DNA from: Wurfbainia villosa
Taxonomy: Eukaryota; Streptophyta; Magnoliopsida; Zingiberales; Zingiberaceae
Reading direction: 5' to 3'
DNA: 64,000 bases
NCBI GenBank assembly: GCA_025175895.1
Contig: CM046003.1
Span: forward strand, 24,077,245 to 24,141,244
Both the position numbers and the translations under genes were made by a program. Numbering within the stretch: the stretch's first letter is position 1; every line of letters starts with the position of its first letter. Below, piece by piece: positions 56,963 to 64,000 of the stretch. The notes beneath the pieces are model-generated. The model searched no databases. It was given only the letters and a program-made list of their open reading frames with translations, and was not told the origin of the DNA.

Positions 56963-57690
56963 ATCAGGGAGTGGTATCGAACTAGACATGGAAAGGCCGA
57001 AGTAATTGAGAAGTTGCCACCCCCTAGGGACGTAAAGGGTGTCCGGAGTTTCCTAGGGCATGCAGGTTTTTATCAGAGGTTCATAAAGAATTTTTCTCAG
57101 ATAACTAAACCCCTGACAAATCTACTAGCTAAGGACATGGATTTTATTTTCGACCATCAATGTTTAGTAGCATTTGAAGAAATAAAAAAGGCCTTAGTGA
57201 CAGCCCCGATAATTCAACCCCCTGACTAGAGCCTACCATTTGAGGTTATGTGTGACGCTAATAATTATGCAGTAGGAGCAGTGTTAGGGAAATGGAAGGA
57301 TAAGAAGTTGTACACTATTCACTAGGCCAGTAAGACACTAGATAGAGCACAGATCAACTATGCCATGACTGAGAAGAATTGCTGGCGATCGTGTTCGCAT
57401 TTGACAAGTTCAGATCGTACCTAGTAGGGTTGAAGTTGATAGTTTACACTGACCATACAATAGTTCGCTATTTGCTGAGTAAGAAGGAGGCTAAACCCTG
57501 CCTTATTCGCTGGATCCTACTATTACAAGAATTCGATATAGAAATCAGGGATAAAAAAGGCTCAGAAAATGTTGTTGCAAAGCACTTATCGCGTATGTCA
57601 ATAGAAGACAGGGTAGAAGGGGGTGACAGTTCCCGAATAGACAACACCCTACCGGATGATACTCTCATGGTGGTTACTAAGGTTGCCACC
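56963..57690 (+). pseudogene. E7 RT C-terminal part and RNase H
   Basis: The frame 56873-57229 holds GKAEVIEKLPPPRDVKGVRS, FLGHAGFYQRFIKNFSQITK and KALVTAPIIQPPD, then TAG in the place of a Trp codon. RNase H follows in shifted frames: VMCDANNYAVGAVLG (57247-57290) and AFDKFRSYLVGLKLIVYTDH to ENVVAKHLSRM (57379-57600). This is the continuation of 47333-48160 after removal of E8. Confidence 0.88.
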
Positions 57691-58535
57691 CCCTAGTATG
57701 CAGATTTGGTGAATATTTTGGTAGGGAGAGTGATCCCGCCAGAGTACACGACCCAACAAAGAAAAAGATTCTTTACAGAGGTTAGGCAATATGTATGAAG
57801 ATGATCCCTTCCTGTTTAAAAAATGTACGGATAGTGTATATCAAAGATGTGTACCAGAAAAGGAAATGGGTAGCATTCTTTTTCACTGTCATTCCTCAGC
57901 CTATGGGGGGCATGCCATATCTCAAAAGAAGCTATGAAGGTGCTTTAGGCAAGGTTCTACTAGCCGAGCCTGTTTAAGGACACGCGTAACTATGTAGTCT
58001 CCTGCGATCGGTGCCAGCGAATTGGAAATATAAGCAGGAGACATGAGATGTCGACAAGCACCATATTAGAACTAGAACTCTTTGACGTGTGGGGGATTGA
58101 TTTGATGGGACCCTTTCCTACTTCTGGCACAAATAGATATATCCTGGTAGCTATGGATTACGTCTCCAAATGGGTGGAGGTTGTAGCATCACCCCACTGC
58201 GATGCTAAGACTGTCATAAAAATGTTCAAAAGAAATATATTCCCTATATTCGGAGTTCCCCGAGCCATAATCAGTGATGGGGGATCTCACTTCATCGAAA
58301 ATCAATTTGAAAAATTGCTACACAAATACGGGGTGATCCACAAAGTCTTGAGAGCGTACCACCCACAAATGAGTGGAAATTTTGAATCGGGGAATTAAAA
58401 GCATTCTAGAAAAGATGGTTATGGCATCGAGGAGAGATTGTTCACTAAAACTGGATGATGCTCTTTGGGCTTACTGCACAGCCTACAAGACCTCGATAGG
58501 CATGATACTATTTCACTTAGTTTACGGGAAGCTTT
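57691..58535 (+). pseudogene. E7 integrase, interrupted by E9
   Basis: The zinc-domain Cys pair is CDRCQRIGN (from ~58003), with the His pair region decayed before it. The core frame 58048-58398 has ELFDVWGIDLMGPFPTSG (first Asp), YILVAMDYVSKWVEV, AIISDGGSHF (second Asp) and YHPQMSGNFES, where the Glu follows a shift. LDDALWAYCTAYKTSIGM and LVYGK lead to the E9 LTR at 58536. E9 cut the gene; its rest lies beyond the window. Confidence 0.87.
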
Positions 58536-59824
58536 TGTTGATGCATTAAGCATCACTCCTTAGTTTTGATGTATGAACTACAGTTAATAGTTAGGACTCA
58601 CGTGTGATCTAATATAAGTGTTAAGTGTGCAGGCTTAACAGGAAGTCCTAGTAGGTCATGTTGACCAGATTATAGGCATGAATCTTAACAGATCAGGAGG
58701 ACCGGACACCAGGCATGAAGTCCAGATGGGTCGTGTGGACCGGACATTTGGCATGAAGACCGGTTGGGTCAAGGAGATCGTACAATCGACAAAAAGTCCA
58801 TCTGGGTCAAGCAGATCGAACAGCTAGTGGAAGCCCTGGTGGATCAAATCGGATGTCAAGAATGGTAAATTCGGCAGGTAGCCGATAGGTAAGCCTCGAG
58901 TGAAGAGGTGAGGCCGAGTCCTCTGTAGGGGGACAAAGCTAGGCGTCGATTCGATGAAAAGTCCGCGTGGGACTTAGTAGTCGAGATCGAGCAGTATTAC
59001 TACTGCTATCGCATTTCATATTTTGTGCTAATCCTGTTTTATAGGGATCAGTCGACTGAATGGATTCAAGTCGACTGAATTCCAGTCGAATGGAGATGTA
59101 TCAGTCGACTGGACACCTATTTGGCAGGATCAGCTGGTGATCGATCAAAGATTGTGCGACGCAGATGGAAAGGGCTTGAGTCGACTGAAGAGTTTGAGTC
59201 GACTGAAGAGAGACATTTTTTGATGCGGAGCCGAGTGACGTGGAGTCGACTGAAGAGGATTCAGTCGACTAGAAGACCACGAATTCCATATCGACGGGCT
59301 AATGTGGAGTCAACTAGAATGCATTCCAATCGACTGGAAAGAGTTTATAAAAGTCGTGCTCGACCAGAACTCAGCATCAACATTAATATACGTCAAAGTG
59401 CTGCCAAAATTTCCTTACGATCACAAGAGCTTCAACCATTCAGAAGGACTCTTTTCCGACACCTCACGCTGCATCCACTACTACATCTTGTGTCGATATA
59501 AAGTAGTCGTTAACTTTTTTATTTTCGCTTTTAAATTCAATTTAAAGAGAGAGTAGATTGTTACTCTTTTTTTACATTTGTAAAAAGTGAACTCCCTCCA
59601 AAGTCGAGAGTTCTCGAATCGGAGGGCATTATATATATTGCCCATCGAGGTAGTTCGTGGTAGAGCTACGAGCCTTGGAGTAGCAACCCAGTCCGGGTTG
59701 TAAACCAAGTAAATTACTGTCTCTTATTGCATTTCATTTCTGCTGCGTACTCATATTAAAAGTAACCAAAAAAATTATTAAACACTGAGATTCACCCCCC
59801 TCTCTCGGTTTACTCGATCCTACA
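58536..59824 (+). repeat. E9 5' LTR
   Basis: 1289 bp, TGTTGATGCATTAAGCATC to CGATCCTACA. It has GGACCGGACA..AGGCATGAAG repeats at 58690-58780. CAGTCGACTG occurs at 59049 and 59102, with several GAGTCGACTGAAGAG near-copies at 59177-59250. TATAAAA is at 59346 and the C-rich TTCACCCCCCTCTCTCGG block near 59791. Confidence 0.87.
59346..59352 (+). promoter_or_regulatory. TATA box in E9 5' LTR
   Basis: TATAAAA in GAGTTTATAAAAGTCGTGC, downstream of the palindrome cluster. Confidence 0.6.
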
Positions 59825-59826
59825 AT

Positions 59827-59839
59827 TGGTATCAAACCA
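59827..59839 (+). other. E9 primer-binding site (mutated)
   Basis: TGGTATCAAACCA in place of TGGTATCAGAGCC, two bases after the LTR end CCTACA. Confidence 0.75.
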
Positions 59840-59879
59840 GGGGCGCTCCGAGTTGGTGAAACCACCATCGTGAGATTTA

Positions 59880-60600
59880 AGTTGCTTTAGAATAATTTTT
59901 ATTGCTTTAGAATAATTTTTGTTGCTTCAGAATAATTTTTATTGCATTAGAATAATTTTTAATGCTTTAGAATAATTTTTATTGCATTAGAATAGTTTTT
60001 ATTGCATTAGAATAATTTTTATTGCATTAGAATATTTTTTATTTCTTTAAAATAATTTTCTGAGTTTTAAAATTCGTTAAAATAATTTTTTGCATATTAA
60101 ATTAATTTTATACATTTTAAAATTCGTTAAAATAATTTTCTACATATTAAATTATTTTTTTGCATTTTAAAATTCGTTAAAATAATTTTATACATATTAA
60201 ATTAATTTTTTGCATTTTAAAATTTGTTATAATAATTTTCTGCATATTAAATTAATTTTCTACATTTTAAAATTCATTAAAATAATTTTCTCCATATTAA
60301 ATTAATTTTCTGCATTTTAAAATTCATTAAAATAATTTTCTTCATATTAAATTAATTTTTTGTATTTTAAAATTCATTAAAATAATTTTATGCATATTAA
60401 ATTAATTTTATGTATTTTAAAATTCATTAAAATAATTTTCTACATATTAAATTAATTTTTTGCATTTTAAAATTTGTTAAAATAATTTTATGCATATTAA
60501 ATTAATTTTTTACATTTTAAAATTTGTTAAAATAATTTTCTTCATATTAAATTAATTTTCTGCAATTTAAAATTCGTTAAAACAATTTTCTGTATTTTAA
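59880..60600. repeat. Two AT-rich tandem arrays with 10-bp phase in the E9 leader
   Basis: From 59880 to about 60060 there are nine units of exactly 20 bp (TTGCTTTAGAATAATTTTTA). From 60071 to about 60600 there are about 10.5 units of exactly 50 bp (AATTCGTTAAAATAATTTT, TTGCATATTAAATTAATTTT, TTGCATTTTAA). Each 50-bp unit is built of five 10-bp blocks, so A/T tracts recur every 10 bp. No such arrays exist in the E2, E3 or E5 leaders. Confidence 0.92.
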
Positions 60601-60697
60601 ATACATTTTCAACATATTTAAATTAAGTAAAATAGTTTTCTACATATTAGGATTTTTTTTAATTCAATTTTTGTCCTTAAAAAATATTTCATTGATA

Positions 60698-62247
60698 ATG
60701 TCATACTTAGAGGGATACAGTACCATTCGTCCTCCTCTTTTTAACGGAGAGGATTTTTCCTACTAGAAAAGGCGAATGGAGTGCTATCTGAAGACCGACC
60801 TAGAGGTCTGATTTTCAATTAGGAAAGAATTTATAGCTCCGGTAGACGACTCGGGGGAGTTGTTAGAACCGGAGAAATGAACCTCGGATATTAGGAAGAG
60901 AGCTCAAGTCGATTACAAGGCACTTAACACATTGCAATGCGGACTTACTAAAGAAGAGCTAAATAGGGTATGTCCATTTGAAAATTCTAAAGAATTATGG
61001 GAGAAGTTAATTGAATTGCATGAGGATACAAATGATACTAGGATAGCCAAAAGGGACATGCTTTTAAATAAATTATTTAATTGTAAAATGAACGAAAACG
61101 AAAACAAATGAAAGATATATTAAATGGATTACATTTAATAGGACACCAAATAGAGAATAGGGATTTAATTAGGTATACCCTTAAGGCATTCCCGAGAAAT
61201 GTCTTATGGACATCGATTGTCGATGCCTATAAGGTATATAGAGATCTCTCCACAATTAGGTTAGATGAACTATTTTGTGAACTTGAACTACACGAACAAG
61301 CTAACTCGGGTCAAACCGAGAATGGTATAACTTTGATGGCAGGTTCAACTAAAAAGGAAAGAAAAGTGAAGGTTGAGTCCGAAGACGAGTCAGTGTCGGA
61401 AACAAATGGAGAAGAGGAGATTGTAAACATGGTAAGAAAAATGTTCAATCGAAAGAAAAGATTTACAAAGAAAGACGCCAAAAAGGTGGACGACAACAAG
61501 CCGAGACCTCGATCGGAAGTAACCTGCTACGAATGCAATGGAAAAGGACATTACAAGTTGGAGTGTGCAAATTTAAAAATGGAAGAAAAACCAAAAAAGA
61601 AAAAGAAGAAGAAGGCTCTTAAGGCAACATGGGATGAGTCATCATCGAAAGTCGGATCACGGAAGAGCGAAGAAGCTTCATCAGCGTTTTATGGTAGAAT
61701 CAAGATCGGAGCCGAGTCGAGTTCGAATATGAGTCGATTCGAATCAGAGAAGCCACGGATCCGTATCCGTTTCCGAAGGTTCAAATTAGGTAACTTCTAC
61801 ATTAGAAGATAAATTATATAATATCATTGCATGCTTAGGTAGGAAGTTAGCTAAGTCAGAAAATCAGTCGACTGCTACTTAAGGAAGTCCAAGTACTTAA
61901 GGAGCAAGTCAACTCGAAGACTTCGACTTGTCAATTTAAGGATAGAGACTCAACTCAAGTTGGAAAGCTTGAGGAAGAGAACTCAGTCTTAAAAAGGCAA
62001 GTAGAAGATCTAACTGGATCATTGAAAAAGTTCACTTAGGGTTCCAAGTATCTCAACATGATGTTTGGATCTCGTGATTTGTACAACATGAGATCCGGAC
62101 TTTAAGGCTAAGTCCACCTATAAATCTTACATGTCATTACTTAGCCGAAATGCTAAGAATCGAGTCCAAGCATGGGTTCATAAGTCTAGCTTAGTCAACC
62201 AAGTTCGACCAAATCAATTTTGGGTTCCAAGAGTCAAGTTCACTTAG
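60698..62247 (+). pseudogene. E9 gag (Sirevirus type), multiply broken
   Basis: It starts MSYLEGYSTIRPPLFNGED at 60698, close to the E5 Gag start. Two stops occur early (60753-60755 TAG and 60877-60879 TGA, both at expected Trp positions). A shift near 61090-61108 separates LLNKLFNCKMNENE from MKDILNGLHLIG. The 61108-61812 frame has the capsid end and a complete zinc knuckle CYECNGKGHYKLEC. It then breaks, and the coiled-coil (KLEEENSVLKRQVEDL) and the tail resembling NQYWVPK continue in other frames to about 62247. Confidence 0.85.
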
Positions 62248-63832
62248 TGAACAAAACTCAAACTAGCTACCATTTAGGGGGAGTTAACACCTTGTTTGTT
62301 TCCTTGTTTAGTTAAACACTTGCATGTTTTAGTTAACTTTTCTTGTTTTAGTTTAACACTTGGTTGCTTTAGTGTACCTTCCTTGTTTTAGTTAAACACT
62401 TGAATGTCTTAGTTTAGTTTACTTGCTTAATGTAGAATGGACTAGATAGGAAACAAAGTAGCTTAAACTTGAACAACCTAGTACTAAGACAAGTGAACTA
62501 ATAGTAAGTTGGAGAAGCTCTTCGAAGTGCATGTCTAGGAAGTGGTCGTTGCTCCGATAATCAAGAAGGTCATGTGCCTTGCCACGACCTGGTGCACTAA
62601 GTCGAGTGGAACTGACCAAAGCTAACTCACTAAGTCTTTAACTAGTTAGACCAAGGCTTAATCTAAAGTGAATCAAATACTTGATTCCTTTATTGACTTT
62701 GTCTAGGAAGTGGTCGTTGCTCCGATAATAAAGAAGGTCATGTGTCTCGCCACGACCTGGAAGTCAATACTAAAAAAACCTACTTGACTAGCTCAAACCA
62801 AGTCTTAATCTAACACAAGTTTAAACACTTTGAAATTGCTCATTTAATTTAATAAAGATAAAAAAATCCTCATCTCACAAAACTCATAAGGATAAGTGTA
62901 TTTAAAACCTATCTTGGGTGAGATGATTTAGGATTAAAACACACTTTAACCAAATTTTTTTTAACAACATACTTTAGTTAACCTACCTTAATTAACTCAA
63001 ACTAAACAAATATACCTAACTAAAACAAATTATCTTGACTTAATTTAATTCAACACAACCTAATTTACTATACTTAAGCTTAACTAAATCTAACTTATTA
63101 AATTTATATTAACAAAACCTAACCCAACCTAATATACTCAACTATAATTTACTTGCTTAACAAATTTACAACTTAAAAAAAACATGTTTGAAAATTTTGA
63201 ATTTTTCATAGGGACTTGTGAATAATTTGAAATATTTTTTAAATATTAAATTTCAGGGGGAGTTTCTGAAAATATTTGAAAATTTTTGAATGGGGAGTGT
63301 TTAAAAAATGTTTGAAAATTTTGAATTTTTCATGGGGACTTGTGAATATTTTTTGAAATATTTTAAAATTATTAAATTTTTCAGGGAGAGTTTCTGAAAA
63401 TGTTTGAAATTTTTGAATAAAAAAGTGTAAAATTTTAATTATTCAAGGAAAAGTTGTTAATTCTTGAAATTTTTTTGAAAAGGTTAAATTGTTCAAGGGT
63501 AGTTTTTGAAAATTTGTCTTGATAAAATATAATATACTAAGTTCATATCTTTAATTTCACCCTTATTTTGATGTATGCCAAAGGGGGAGAGAAGAGATAT
63601 AAATTAAATTATAAGATATAAATTTAAGAAGAAGAGAGAGAAAATTAGAGAAGATGCAAAAATTTGATAAGGATTAATGCATGTCATACATGGTTAAATT
63701 TATGCATCTATATTCATTACAAAAGTTGTAAGTTCAGTTCTTATACATGTTAAATATAGAGATTGGTATTTGATTCTCCTAACTTTAACTGATGTGTTGT
63801 CATACATCAAAAAGGGAGAGATTGTTGATGCA
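62248..63832 (+). mobile_element. E9 non-coding region between gag and 3' LTR
   Basis: No gene. A module GGAAGTGGTCGTTGCTCCGA occurs twice (62538 and 62706), each followed by AAGAAGGTCATGTG and CCACGACCTGG; a related copy is in the E5 gag-pol gap. CATCTCAC (62871-62878) pairs with GTGAGATG (62918-62925). Imperfect ~125-bp repeats with TTTGAAAATTTTGAATTTTTCA and GGGGACTTGTG lie at 63186-63480. Purine tracts are at ~63585 and 63819-63832. Confidence 0.75.
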
Positions 63833-64000
63833 GTAAGCATCACTCCTTAGTTTTGATGTATGAACTACAGTTAATAGTTAGGACCCACGTGTGATCTAAT
63901 ATAAGTGTTAAGTGTGTAGGCTTAACAGAAAGTCCTAGTAGGTTATGTTGACCGGATACTAGGCATGAATCTTGACAGATCAGGAGGATCAGATACCAGG
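63833..64000 (+). repeat. E9 3' LTR, first 168 bp
   Basis: It matches 58536-58703 with few changes, starts TGTTGATGCAGTAAGC directly after AAAAAGGGAGAGAT, and is cut by the window end. Confidence 0.88.

Larger units (their letters stand above)
58536..64000 (+). mobile_element. E9: gag-only Sirevirus, 3' LTR runs off the window
   Basis: 5' LTR 58536-59824 and the start of the 3' LTR at 63833 share TGTTGATGCA.TAAGCATCAC and following blocks. Between them are a primer site, a long repetitive leader, a broken gag and 1.6 kb of non-coding DNA without any pol similarity. It inserted into the E7 integrase. The left flank is GCTTT (58531-58535); the right flank is not in the window. Confidence 0.85.

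Noticed and set aside
59880..60600. CRISPR-like array or centromeric satellite
   Set aside because: Units are directly adjacent without spacers and the array is confined to one retrotransposon leader, with unit lengths of 20 and 50 bp.

Overview
This window looks like intergenic DNA from a large, repeat-rich plant genome, probably a monocot. I could support no host gene. Nearly every base can be assigned to LTR retrotransposons, many nested inside one another, plus one end of a CACTA DNA transposon, one tRNA-derived SINE and two solo LTRs. The plant assignment rests on the element types (Angela-type and Sirevirus-type Ty1/copia, Athila-type Ty3/gypsy, CACTA ends with TTTGCGACGAAA-like subterminal repeats) and on primer-binding sites matching plant initiator-Met tRNA (TGGTATCAGAGCC) and Asp tRNA (TGGCGCCGTTGCCGGGGA). 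Species cannot be fixed from the sequence alone.

Layout. 1-290 is a CACTA end inserted in a copia LTR (294-1450, resuming at 10657-~11330). That LTR carries a 27-bp minisatellite and is split by a full Angela-like copia element E1 (1451-10656, TSD GCCGG). ~11331-16290 is a minus-strand Sirevirus remnant E2 (gag plus LTR), carrying a solo Sirevirus LTR (11538-12620, TSD CATTA) and a SINE (13290-13593, 18-bp TSD). It abuts head-to-head a plus-strand gag-only Sirevirus E3 (~16300-21802), whose 527-codon gag is the one long undamaged retroelement gene here. 21803-~23000 and ~41018-43690 are the two halves of another gag-only relative, E4. It is interrupted by a gene-like, transposon-protein-like ORF (fragments at ~23010-24197, 33005-33079 and 40117-~41010), itself split by a complete Sirevirus E5 (24198-33004) and a degraded minus-strand Ty3/gypsy E6 (33080-40116, TSD GTGTC).

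From ~43691 to 58535 lies an Athila-like Ty3/gypsy E7 (LTR end, PBS, gag, RT, RNase H, integrase remnants). It is broken by a solo LTR (~45204-46817), a full copia element E8 (48161-56957, TSD AAGAT) and a second gag-only Sirevirus E9 (58536 to beyond the window end).

How the parts relate. Only E5 still has recognisable gag, protease, integrase, RT and RNase H, and it is disabled by stop codons and an integrase active-site change. E3, E4 and E9 have gag but no pol, so they fit non-autonomous elements that need an E5-like partner for reverse transcription and integration. The Sirevirus-type copies share cis features that the Angela-type elements here lack: a CAGTCGACTG palindrome in the U3 regions, a CATCTCAC/GTGAGATG inverted repeat in non-coding internal DNA, multiplied polypurine tracts, and a C-rich U5 end. 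These shared cis signals are the most interesting content. I found no convincing undescribed protein system.
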